A DNA stretch of 64,000 nucleotides, taken from assembly GCF_900119075.1 (NCBI RefSeq), contig NZ_FPIP01000004.1, positions 124,001-188,000 on the forward strand, in the 5' to 3' direction. Numbering within the stretch: the first letter of the stretch is position 1; each line of letters opens with the position of its first letter. Source of the stretch: Ruminococcus flavefaciens. GTDB lineage: Bacteria; Bacillota; Clostridia; Oscillospirales; Ruminococcaceae. The translations under genes were made by a program, and so were the position numbers. The notes beneath the pieces were generated by a model, which was not told the origin of the DNA, searched no databases, and saw only the letters and a program-made list of their open reading frames with translations. Shown one piece after another: positions 1 through 6,457 of the stretch.

Positions 1-558
1 CATGTGGTCGATGTTTCAGGCATTGAGGGACGTGATCCCTGCGAGGATTTCGACGTTATAAACGCGGAGCTTGCCAAGTTCAACGAGGAGCTTGCAGAGC
101 GTCCTCAGATAGTGGCTGCCAATAAATCAGACATGGCGACCGAGGAGCAGATAGAAAAGTTCCGAAAATATATAGAGGACAAGAATATACCATTTTTCTG
201 CATATCAGCTGCAACTACACAGGGCACATCGGAGCTTGTGAAAAAGATATCCGAAGTGCTTGACACACTGCCGCCTATAAAGGAATTTGAGGCAGAGCCC
301 ATACCGCAGGAGGAGCTTGACGAGATGCTGGGTGTTGACAAGAAGTTCGAGATAACTGTCGAGGACGATGTCTACTTCGTTGACGCACCGTGGATACAGC
401 CTATCATGCGTACTGTTGATCCCGACGACTATTCGTCGCTCCAGTATTTCCAGCGTGTGCTTATCAACAGCGGCATTATCGCAAAGCTTGAGGAAATGGG
501 CATACAGGAGGGCGACACCGTAAGCCTTGAGGGCTTCGAGTTCGACTTTGTAAACTGA
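1..558 (+). CDS. obg: GTPase Obg/CgtA, C-terminal part (5' end cut by window edge)
   Basis: This is the end of an Obg-family ribosome-associated GTPase; the reading frame is already open at base 1 with HVVDVSG, so the Obg fold and the start of the G domain lie outside the window. The G4 motif NKSD is at fragment residue about 40 and the G5 region CISAAT at about 67. The last 75 residues match the Obg C-terminal (OCT) domain, with the conserved DVYFVDAPWI and ending in FEFDF. Obg proteins act in late 50S assembly and stress signalling. The next gene, a ribosome-maturation RNase, starts one base after the stop, so the two are probably cotranscribed. Family assignment is firm. Confidence 0.94.
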   Translation, partial: HVVDVSGIEGRDPCEDFDVINAELAKFNEELAERPQIVAANKSDMATEEQIEKFRKYIEDKNIPFFCISAATTQGTSELVKKISEVLDTLPPIKEFEAEPIPQEELDEMLGVDKKFEITVEDDVYFVDAPWIQPIMRTVDPDDYSSLQYFQRVLINSGIIAKLEEMGIQEGDTVSLEGFEFDFVN

Positions 559-559
559 T

Positions 560-982
560 ATGAGCACAGAAAAACTTACCGAGCGTGAAGCTAATTCATA
601 CAGTCCGCTGACTCTTGCATTTCTGGGAGACAGTGTTTACGATACCCTTGTGAGGGAGTATCTGCTTCGTCAGGCAAATATGCCTGTTGCGAAGCTCCAT
701 TCCGCAAAGATAAAGCTGGTTTGTGCGGAGTTTCAGTCCAAGGCGTATGACCTTGTGGCTGAGAATCTAAGCGACCATGAACTTGCGGTGCTGAAAAGAG
801 GCAGGAATGCCACTGGAAATACAGTCCCCAAGCACGCCGACGCGGCTGAATACCGCAGAGCTACGGCGCTGGAGTGCCTTTTCGGCTATCTATATCTAAC
901 AGGCGGAAACGAGCGTATCAAGGAACTGTTTGAACTTATTATAAATTCAAATATAAATGAAAATGAACAGATAGGAGTGTAA
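560..982 (+). CDS. mrnC: Mini-ribonuclease III (23S rRNA maturation)
   Basis: A 140-residue protein with the RNase III catalytic fold but no double-stranded-RNA-binding domain, which is the hallmark of Mini-III. LGDSVYD near residues 21-27 carries the catalytic Asp region and ALECLFGYLYL near 113 carries the conserved Glu. In Bacillus subtilis this enzyme trims 23S rRNA precursor ends. Length fits the family. The start lies one base after the obg stop with no good Shine-Dalgarno sequence, suggesting translation coupled to obg. Gene context (obg before, yebC after) agrees with a translation-related operon. Confidence 0.9.
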   Translation: MSTEKLTEREANSYSPLTLAFLGDSVYDTLVREYLLRQANMPVAKLHSAKIKLVCAEFQSKAYDLVAENLSDHELAVLKRGRNATGNTVPKHADAAEYRRATALECLFGYLYLTGGNERIKELFELIINSNINENEQIGV

Positions 983-985
983 ACT

Positions 986-1720
986 ATGTCAGGTCATTCA
1001 AAATGGAACAATATCAAACGTAAAAAAGAAGCTACCGACGCTGCAAAGGGCAAGATCTTCACTAAGATCGGACGTGAGATCACCGTTGTAGTTAAGGAGG
1101 GCGGTCCTGATCCTAACAACAACAGCAAGCTTCGTGACCTTATCGCAAAGGCAAAGTCCAACAATGTGCCTAACGACAATATCGAGCGTATCATCAAGAA
1201 GGCAGCAGGCGACGGCGACAAGAACAACTATGAGAACATAACATACGAGGGATACGGTCCTAACGGTGTAGCTGTTATCGTTGAGTGTCTTACAGACAAC
1301 AGAAACAGAACAGCAGGCGAGGTTCGTCACTATTTCGATAAGTTCGGCGGAAACCTCGGTACTATCGGCTGTGTATCTTTCATGTTCACAAACAAGGGTA
1401 TCGTTATCCTTGAGAACACAGGCCTCGACGAGGACAAGGTAATGGAAGACGTATTCGAGTTCGGCGGCGAGGACTTCGACATCAACGAGGAAACAGTTGA
1501 GATCGAGTGCGCTCCCGAGAGCGTTCACGCTCTCCGCGAGGGACTTACAGAAAAGGGCTATAATGTAATTTCTGCCGAGTCTGAGATGATACCTTCTACT
1601 TATACAACTCTCACAGACGAGGATCATATCAAGAAGATGAACCTTCTCCTTGAGCACCTCGAAGAGAACGACGACGTTCAGAACGTTTACCATAACTGGG
1701 AAATGCCTGACGAAGAATAA
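986..1720 (+). CDS. yebC: YebC/TACO1 family protein
   Basis: A full-length (244 aa) YebC family protein, recognisable from the N-terminal signature SGHSKWNNIKRKK and the motif GGNLGTIGCVSFMF in the middle. Members were long annotated as transcriptional regulators; recent work links several to translation through difficult (for example polyproline) stretches, a role that fits its position behind obg and mrnC. A clear AGGAG ribosome site precedes the ATG, four bases after the mrnC stop. Isoleucine is mostly encoded by atc, as in highly expressed genes here. Confidence 0.95.
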   Translation: MSGHSKWNNIKRKKEATDAAKGKIFTKIGREITVVVKEGGPDPNNNSKLRDLIAKAKSNNVPNDNIERIIKKAAGDGDKNNYENITYEGYGPNGVAVIVECLTDNRNRTAGEVRHYFDKFGGNLGTIGCVSFMFTNKGIVILENTGLDEDKVMEDVFEFGGEDFDINEETVEIECAPESVHALREGLTEKGYNVISAESEMIPSTYTTLTDEDHIKKMNLLLEHLEENDDVQNVYHNWEMPDEE

Positions 1721-1742
1721 TAAAACAGGGGATAGTATCCGC

Positions 1743-2059
1743 AATACTTATATAGAAGTTTTACGCTTATTATTGAGAGAACCCCTTTTGAAAAAGGGGC
1801 TTCTCTCAAACTCTCTCCCTAAAACTTTCGTTTTGTTTTTTCACCGATAGGGCGCACCTGCATTTTGCAGGGCTTTTTTATTTATGGAGCGCCCTATCGG
1901 TGAAAAAACCAGATAAAAGTCTTTGGAAAGGGGTATGGGGGTGACTCCCCGCAGTGCGGGGAGATGTCACACAGTGACAGAGGGGCGCGCCTCCGTCAGA
2001 GGAACCTTTCCTCAGAAAGGTTTCCCCCATAATTAACTATATACTTTCATATAAGTATT
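1743..2059 (+). repeat. Long mosaic repeat, copy 1 (MITE-like, 317 bp)
   Basis: Non-coding element bounded by imperfect terminal inverted repeats related to ACTTATATAGAAG (about 1745-1758 and, inverted, at the right end). In order it holds a hairpin arm pair around ACCCCTTTTGAAAAAGGGG, a central inverted repeat CGATAGGGCGC / GCGCCCTATCG enclosing a small TGCATTTTGCA-type hairpin, a segment with a CTCCCCGCAGTGCGGGGAG hairpin and TGTCACACAGTGACA, and a right hairpin AACCTTTCCTCAGAAAGGTT. Copy 3 at 60438-60753 is nearly collinear; copy 2 at 55384-55642 lies in the opposite orientation, is shorter and has its core flipped. Boundaries come from the point where similarity stops. Confidence 0.9.
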
Positions 2060-2100
2060 ATTGTATAATATCTCTGTTTTGTTATGCTAACTGTAATATA

Positions 2101-2129
2101 TTGACAGGCGCTGAAATACAATGTATAAT
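2101..2129 (+). promoter_or_regulatory. Sigma-A promoter of the mntP riboswitch transcript
   Basis: Consensus -35 TTGACA at 2101-2106 and -10 TATAAT at 2124-2129 are separated by exactly 17 bases. Transcription would start near 2136, just upstream of the riboswitch aptamer. Confidence 0.85.
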
Positions 2130-2135
2130 AAGCAT

Positions 2136-2250
2136 TGTTATGTGAGGGAGTAGTTAACATACGAAAGTGTGCGGCAAGCCGACATACTAACGCGAAAGCG
2201 TTCGGTTTTGCCTTAAATAATGAGACTCATGTACGGCTTTATCGTCGTAC
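2136..2250 (+). promoter_or_regulatory. Manganese (yybP-ykoY) riboswitch aptamer
   Basis: The leader has the marks of the yybP-ykoY Mn2+ riboswitch: GGGAGTAG after the first P1 strand (ATGTGAG, 2140-2146), GAGAC before the second P1 strand (CTCATGT, 2226-2232, which pairs fully with the first allowing two wobbles), and two arms between them. One arm is CATAC-GAAA-GTGTG; the other is GGCAA...TTGCC enclosing AACGC-GAAA-GCGTT. It is followed by an intrinsic terminator and then mntP, a known target of this class. The class was recognised from motifs and downstream gene, not from a covariance search. Confidence 0.85.
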
Positions 2251-2260
2251 CTGAGTGAGG

Positions 2261-2290
2261 TTCGGGTACAATGGTATCCGAATTTTTTTT
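2261..2290 (+). terminator. Riboswitch-controlled intrinsic terminator before mntP
   Basis: TTCGGGTAC (2261-2269) pairs with GTATCCGAA (2274-2282), one G-U wobble, four-base loop, followed directly by eight T residues. It lies between aptamer and coding start, so it is the likely expression platform: manganese binding would prevent it forming and allow mntP transcription. Confidence 0.85.
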
Positions 2291-2307
2291 ATGAGAGGAC
2301 GTTTTTT

Positions 2308-2877
2308 ATGAGTTTAGTCGAACTTCTGCTTATCTCCGTTGGACTTGCAATGGACGCATTTTCAGTATCAGTCTGTAAGGGGCTGAGCATGAAAAAGCTC
2401 AATTTAAAGGGTGGAGTTATAACAGCTCTGTTCTTCGGTGTATTTCAGGGAATAATGCCTGTGATAGGTTATTTCCTCGGAAGCCGTTTTGCCAATGTTA
2501 TAAACTCGTTCAGTCACTGGGTATCATTCGGACTTCTTGCCTTTATCGGCGGAAAGATGATAATTGAAGCCATAAAGGGCGATGAGCAGGATGACACAGA
2601 CAAGGAGTACAGGCTCGACTTAAAGGAACTCACACTGCTTGCCATAGCAACAAGCATTGACGCGCTTGCGGTAGGAATAGTTTTTGCCGCAGAAAAAACA
2701 GACCTGTTGTTCTCGGTCACTATGATAGGTGCGATAACCTTTGCACTTTCACTTTTGGGAGTTTTCATCGGTCACAAGTTCGGCAGCAAATATGAGAAAA
2801 AAGCCGAGATAGCAGGCGGAACTATACTTATCCTCATAGGTTTGAAGCTTCTTCTCGAAGGTCTCGGCGTTATATAA
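2308..2877 (+). CDS. mntP: Manganese efflux pump MntP
   Basis: A 189-residue polytopic membrane protein of the MntP (DUF204) family, predicted six transmembrane segments in two related halves. The acidic signatures SVGLAMDAFSVS (N-terminal half) and TSIDALAVGI (C-terminal half) are the paired Asp motifs of the family, which exports Mn2+ to prevent toxicity. The preceding manganese riboswitch with its terminator supports the function directly. GAGAGGA upstream serves as ribosome site. The gene appears monocistronic, closed by the terminator at 2882-2909. Confidence 0.92.
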   Translation: MSLVELLLISVGLAMDAFSVSVCKGLSMKKLNLKGGVITALFFGVFQGIMPVIGYFLGSRFANVINSFSHWVSFGLLAFIGGKMIIEAIKGDEQDDTDKEYRLDLKELTLLAIATSIDALAVGIVFAAEKTDLLFSVTMIGAITFALSLLGVFIGHKFGSKYEKKAEIAGGTILILIGLKLLLEGLGVI

Positions 2878-2881
2878 AAGT

Positions 2882-2909
2882 AAAAGGACTGCAAAAGCAG
2901 TCCTTTTTT
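2882..2909. terminator. Bidirectional intrinsic terminator between mntP and the dockerin gene
   Basis: AAAGGACTGC and GCAGTCCTTT pair around an AAAA loop, with T runs readable on both strands. It sits between two convergent genes (ends at 2877 and 2917) and can serve both. Confidence 0.85.
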
Positions 2910-2916
2910 GTTATGC

Positions 2917-5004
2917 TTATTCGGGTGAAGATGTCATTTCCACCTTGCCTGTTATGTCGCAGAGGCCGAGGAGATACTTCTGTATGTGGAGTGCGTCCTC
3001 AGTAGTGAGACCGTCGCCTGTGTTCCATACATCAGCGTTTGTTCTGCCCTTTTCGGTGATGTGGTTATCATCTGTACCGTTTATATCGAACTTGTTCGGA
3101 TTTGCCAGAGCCTGCATGATAAGAACTACATCAGACATATCAACATTTCCGTCGCTGTTGGCGTCGCCGTAAGTTATCTCAGACTTTGTGAGATAAACAT
3201 TATGGTAGATTTTGTGCTGAACGCCGTCGTCCTCGGTAGTGTAGTCGTCCTTGCTGAATGTGTAAGACGAACCTTCCTTAACGCCGTTTATACTGAAGCT
3301 GCAAACCTTGGCGTCCTTGTATTTCTCGTAGCTTATGATAGCAGGATTAGCTGCGGAGGTATCTATCTGTGAGATAGGACCTGTTACTTTGCCGTCCTCA
3401 TATACGATATTCCATGCTCCCATAACGACAGCGTCGTTTACGAGCTCCTTTGTTGCCTTGTCGTAGACTCTTACAACGTGTGAATAAGGTCTTACATCAT
3501 CGGGATATACCTTTTTAGCGACCTTAACTGTGTAATAAGCAGTACCGTCCTTTACCTCGCTTGTGATATCGTCCTCACTGAGCTTATACGCAAATCCGTT
3601 GTAGATATTTTGAACAATGCTGAAATCGCTTATATTTGTAATGCCCTCAAAGTTTTTGATACCCTTGAAATCAATTTTCTTTGGGTTTGCTGATTTTGTA
3701 TCCACAGGGAATTCGGATACTCTTGAAGAACCGTTTTCAATAATGGTATCCTTAGCGCTGAGGTAAACGTCATTGATAAGCTTGCCTGACGCCTTGTCAA
3801 CAACGCTTATCTCATAAGCCATTACTGCTGTTGTAGATGTTGTTGAAAGGATAGGACTTGTAGCTGTAGACGTTGTTGTCACAGAAGAAGTTGTGGTGGC
3901 AGTTGCAGATGTGGTAGTTGTTGTAGTCTCACTGCCCTCTGCATTCCATACAGCGTTAAATGAGATACCAACACCGGGGAGTGCGCCCTCGATAAGGTAA
4001 TCCTCGCCTGCCTGATATATCTTGTCATCTTTTTTCCAGCCGCCGAAGGTATAGCCCTCTTTTTTGCAGCTGCACTCAGGCAGCTTGATAGTGGTATCAG
4101 TCTTGCCCTTTATTCTGATATCGTCGCTGTCAGAACCTGTGTTTGCGAAGAATACGACAGTATAATTGATAGGCTCCCAGATAGGAGTCATAACGACATC
4201 GCTTGCAGGCATAACGAACTTCTGGTCGCATTTGTAATCCTTACCGTCAGTTTCGCAGTGCCAGCCGCCGATAGAGAAGCCGTTTCTGGAGAAACGGTTG
4301 TTGCTCTGGAGATTCACAGCGCCTGTTTCCATTACCTCATATTCCTGCTTTACAGCCCCGTTTACTCTGTCAGCGTCGCCGACAGTATAAGTCAGCAAAT
4401 ACTTCTTGCACCAGTTTGGCTCAAGAGTGATGTCCTCGTCGCCGACAACGATGTACTGCTGTCCTGTGAAGACATGAGTGCCGTCTGTCCAGCCGCTCTG
4501 AGCATATCCGCTGCGTGGGAAAACGTTCATAGGTATCTCTACAAGAGCACCCGCACGGACTTTCTCGGCAGGAACCATTTTCTCATAGTCCTCGCGTACT
4601 TCGCCGTCGATAACAACACTGAATTTTACGGTGTGGTAGACATTGTCGTCTTTTTTCTGCCACACAGGGGTGATAGTAACGTCGTGATCGGGGATATGAT
4701 AAACTCGTCCGCTTAAATAGCCGTAAACATTATCAGCGGTCCAGCCTTTGAAGTAGTAGCCCTCTCTTTCAAGCTCGGCTTTCGGCATGAAAACAACGGC
4801 ATTGTAGGTATCGGTAACGTCTTTGATAACAGGAACGTTTCCGTCGTCGTCGGGAACGATAGTAACATCGTCGCCCAGCTCAAAATGTACTTTATATGTC
4901 TTTCCCTCGGTGTCAGCTCCGAAGCTGTAATTGATGCCAACGGAGCATACGGCGATAACTGCTGAAGAAACAGCCGCCGTCATTCTTTTGATGATCGTGT
5001 TCAT
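2917..5004 (-). CDS. Secreted InlB-repeat protein with C-terminal type I dockerin
   Basis: Residue numbers are from the ATG at 5004 (695 aa), preferred over an ATG four codons upstream because GGGAGGG lies just before it. A signal peptide (KR, then an Ala/Val-rich core) is followed at about 40-350 by four Listeria/Bacteroides (InlB B-type) repeats, each with a GYxxxGW motif (GYYFKGW, GYAQSGW, GFSIGGW, GYTFGGW). A Thr/Ser-rich linker spans about 358-395. Then come two related modules of about 95 residues starting VVDKASGKLINDV and VYDKATKELVNDA. The last 84 residues are a dockerin with calcium loops GDANSDGNVDMSD and NTGDGLTTED. The dockerin implies binding to a cohesin on a cellulosome-like scaffold. 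No catalytic domain was recognised, so a carbohydrate-binding, adhesive or structural role is likely. Confidence 0.88.
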   Translation of the reverse strand: MNTIIKRMTAAVSSAVIAVCSVGINYSFGADTEGKTYKVHFELGDDVTIVPDDDGNVPVIKDVTDTYNAVVFMPKAELEREGYYFKGWTADNVYGYLSGRVYHIPDHDVTITPVWQKKDDNVYHTVKFSVVIDGEVREDYEKMVPAEKVRAGALVEIPMNVFPRSGYAQSGWTDGTHVFTGQQYIVVGDEDITLEPNWCKKYLLTYTVGDADRVNGAVKQEYEVMETGAVNLQSNNRFSRNGFSIGGWHCETDGKDYKCDQKFVMPASDVVMTPIWEPINYTVVFFANTGSDSDDIRIKGKTDTTIKLPECSCKKEGYTFGGWKKDDKIYQAGEDYLIEGALPGVGISFNAVWNAEGSETTTTTTSATATTTSSVTTTSTATSPILSTTSTTAVMAYEISVVDKASGKLINDVYLSAKDTIIENGSSRVSEFPVDTKSANPKKIDFKGIKNFEGITNISDFSIVQNIYNGFAYKLSEDDITSEVKDGTAYYTVKVAKKVYPDDVRPYSHVVRVYDKATKELVNDAVVMGAWNIVYEDGKVTGPISQIDTSAANPAIISYEKYKDAKVCSFSINGVKEGSSYTFSKDDYTTEDDGVQHKIYHNVYLTKSEITYGDANSDGNVDMSDVVLIMQALANPNKFDINGTDDNHITEKGRTNADVWNTGDGLTTEDALHIQKYLLGLCDITGKVEMTSSPE

Positions 5005-5017
5005 AAGCCCTCCCATT

Positions 5018-5050
5018 CGGCAAAAAGCCGACCGAGTATCCGCGTCGGTT
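5018..5050 (-). terminator. Possible weak terminator after the DUF4250 gene
   Basis: On the minus strand CCGAC and GTCGG can pair, followed by CTTTTTG. The stem is only about 5-6 bp, so it may be partial and allow read-through into the dockerin gene. Confidence 0.35.
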
Positions 5051-5075
5051 AAGATGAGATCAGCAGGACGGGATA

Positions 5076-5252
5076 CTATCTGAATGAATTAGTGTTTGGA
5101 TCATATACATAACCTATTTTTTCGAGCTTTGAACTGATATCGTCGGCAGAGGTGCAAAGACTCTTGCACAGCTCCTCAAAGGACGGGTATTCGTCACGAA
5201 GAAGCGTATTTATATAGCTCAGTAAAATAACGGGATCATTCGGTAAACTCAT
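5076..5252 (-). CDS. DUF4250 family small protein (58 aa)
   Basis: A short reading frame starting MSLPNDPVILLSYINTLLRD and ending YDPNTNSFR, preceded by a strong AGGAGG site six bases from the ATG at 5252. The pattern LPxDPxxLLSxINTxLRDxY, LCxS in the middle and KLxxIGYxYD at the end is characteristic of DUF4250, a family of about 60-residue Clostridia proteins of unknown function. It ends 71 bases upstream of the dockerin gene on the same strand and lies behind a long leader with its own promoter. No transmembrane segment or metal motif is apparent. Confidence 0.88.
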   Translation of the reverse strand: MSLPNDPVILLSYINTLLRDEYPSFEELCKSLCTSADDISSKLEKIGYVYDPNTNSFR

Positions 5253-5429
5253 AAGTTCCTCCTTGTCTGAAACGGCGGTGTCAAAGTTGAACAGAACGCA
5301 GTGCAGGACATTCTGTTATAAAGCAGCCGGGACTTCACCTGAGTGTTCAAAAGCTGTGTTTTTTATGTCTTTTATCAGGTGATATCGGCGCGGCATCAGC
5401 CGAAAAAACGTGCGTTATGTATATATTAT
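5253..5429 (-). promoter_or_regulatory. Structured leader upstream of the DUF4250 gene, class unknown
   Basis: Between the promoter at 5436-5464 and the DUF4250 start lies a roughly 175-nt leader. It can form one long interrupted stem: GCCG/CGGC (5326-5329 with 5386-5389), TCACCTGA/TCAGGTGA (5335-5342 with 5375-5382) and AAAAG/CTTTT (5349-5353 with 5369-5373), plus a second hairpin AACAGAA/TTCTGTT (5290-5296 with 5311-5317). I could not match it to a known riboswitch. It may be a cis-regulatory RNA or simply a structured leader. Confidence 0.55.
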
Positions 5430-5435
5430 AAGTTT

Positions 5436-5464
5436 ACTATACAATACTAAAATTGATTTGTCAA
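5436..5464 (-). promoter_or_regulatory. Sigma-A promoter of the DUF4250/dockerin transcript
   Basis: On the minus strand TTGACA (5464-5459) and TATAGT (5441-5436) are separated by 17 bases. A second TATAAT box follows at 5430-5425. Confidence 0.75.
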
Positions 5465-5728
5465 TAAAATGAAGAGCTTATGTTTTGTGAATTTTATGTA
5501 AATAAGTATTTTATTGTGAATTTTGATTTTAGAAGCTTTTTTTCAAGCCAAGGGAATATCTTTTTGAGTATAAACACTTGGTAAAACGTTAAAATCAAAA
5601 GAATGCATATTTTGTTCATAAAACAATCAAATTAATTTTTCGGAAAACTTTGACATTTGTACAAGTATGGATACTTTTTAACTAAACCTATCGGCACGCT
5701 AAGAGCCTTGACAGTTGTAAACCTTATT
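5465..5728. other. AT-rich intergenic stretch, nothing recognised
   Basis: About 260 bases of very AT-rich sequence between the divergent DUF4250 and hydrogenase promoters. No reading frame with a ribosome site, no clear hairpin and no repeat shared with the rest of the window was seen. Confidence 0.6.
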
Positions 5729-5758
5729 TTGCGCCCGGTGGTCAGTATTAGCTATAAT
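5729..5758 (+). promoter_or_regulatory. Candidate promoter of the hydrogenase operon
   Basis: TTGCGC (5729-5734) and TATAAT (5753-5758) with an 18-base spacer. A second TATAAT at 5830-5835 without a good -35 is an alternative. Either gives a leader of roughly 90-170 bases before hydC. Confidence 0.55.
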
Positions 5759-5931
5759 TGTGCAAAATATACAGTAATTTAGGAGCTAATTAGGCTAAAA
5801 TGGCGATAGCAATTTTTCGCGTTTTATGTTATAATACTTAGGATATGTGAGATATGATATTTTGTCTCATAAATTTTTTATGGTCGACATTGTTACATTT
5901 TTCACAGCTAATACACAAGGAGGTCCATTAA

Positions 5932-6426
5932 ATGAATTCAGCTAAATCAACTGTTCCCTTCAAGGGTACTCCAGAGCAGGAGGCTGAGCTCCTCAAGGTC
6001 ATCGAAGAAAAGAAGAACGACAAGGGTGCTCTTATGCCTATCCTTCAGAAGGCTCAGGAAATTTACGGCTACCTTCCGATCGAGGTTCAGGCAATTATTT
6101 CCGACAACACAGGTATCCCGCTTGAGAAGATCTACGGCGTTGTAACTTTCTACGCTCAGTTCTCACTGTATCCAAAGGGAGAGTACACAATCTCTGTCTG
6201 TCTCGGTACAGCTTGCTATGTTAAAGGTTCAGGAGATATCTACAATAAGCTTCAGGAAAAGCTTGGAATAGGCGGAGGCGAGTGCACTCCAGACGGTAAG
6301 TTCTCACTTGACGCTTGCCGCTGCATCGGTGCCTGCGGTCTTGCACCTGTCCTCACAGTAAACGAGGACGTTTACGGCCGTCTTACTGTTGACGACGTAG
6401 ATAAGATCATTGAAAAATACGCTTGA
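5932..6426 (+). CDS. hydC: [FeFe]-hydrogenase electron-transfer subunit, NuoE-like
   Basis: A 164-residue thioredoxin-like [2Fe-2S] protein of the NuoE family, the small subunit of multimeric NAD(P)-linked [FeFe]-hydrogenases. The four cluster ligands are the two cysteines in CLGTAC (about residue 89) and those in CRCIGACG (about 129). AGGAGG lies before the ATG. It starts an operon with the NuoF-like and catalytic subunits, in the usual gene order for HydABC/HndABCD-type enzymes that couple H2 evolution to NADH and reduced ferredoxin. Isoleucine codons are almost all atc, which points to high expression. Confidence 0.93.
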   Translation: MNSAKSTVPFKGTPEQEAELLKVIEEKKNDKGALMPILQKAQEIYGYLPIEVQAIISDNTGIPLEKIYGVVTFYAQFSLYPKGEYTISVCLGTACYVKGSGDIYNKLQEKLGIGGGECTPDGKFSLDACRCIGACGLAPVLTVNEDVYGRLTVDDVDKIIEKYA

Positions 6427-6457
6427 TTCCAAACATTACCATTTAGGAGGTTAACTT

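Noticed and set aside
998..1744. 248-codon open frame on the minus strand opposite yebC
   Set aside because: No ribosome site, composition typical of an antisense shadow, and yebC on the plus strand is certain.
1650..1850. Short frames in the long repeats encoding the shared peptide REPLLKKGLLSNSLPKTF
   Set aside because: Same peptide arises at 55535-55750 because the DNA repeat is shared; no ribosome site and the DNA, not the protein, is conserved with hairpins.
5644..5680. TTGACA at 5650-5655 as a hydrogenase promoter
   Set aside because: No acceptable -10 box at 16-18 bases; better candidates lie at 5729-5758 and near 5830.
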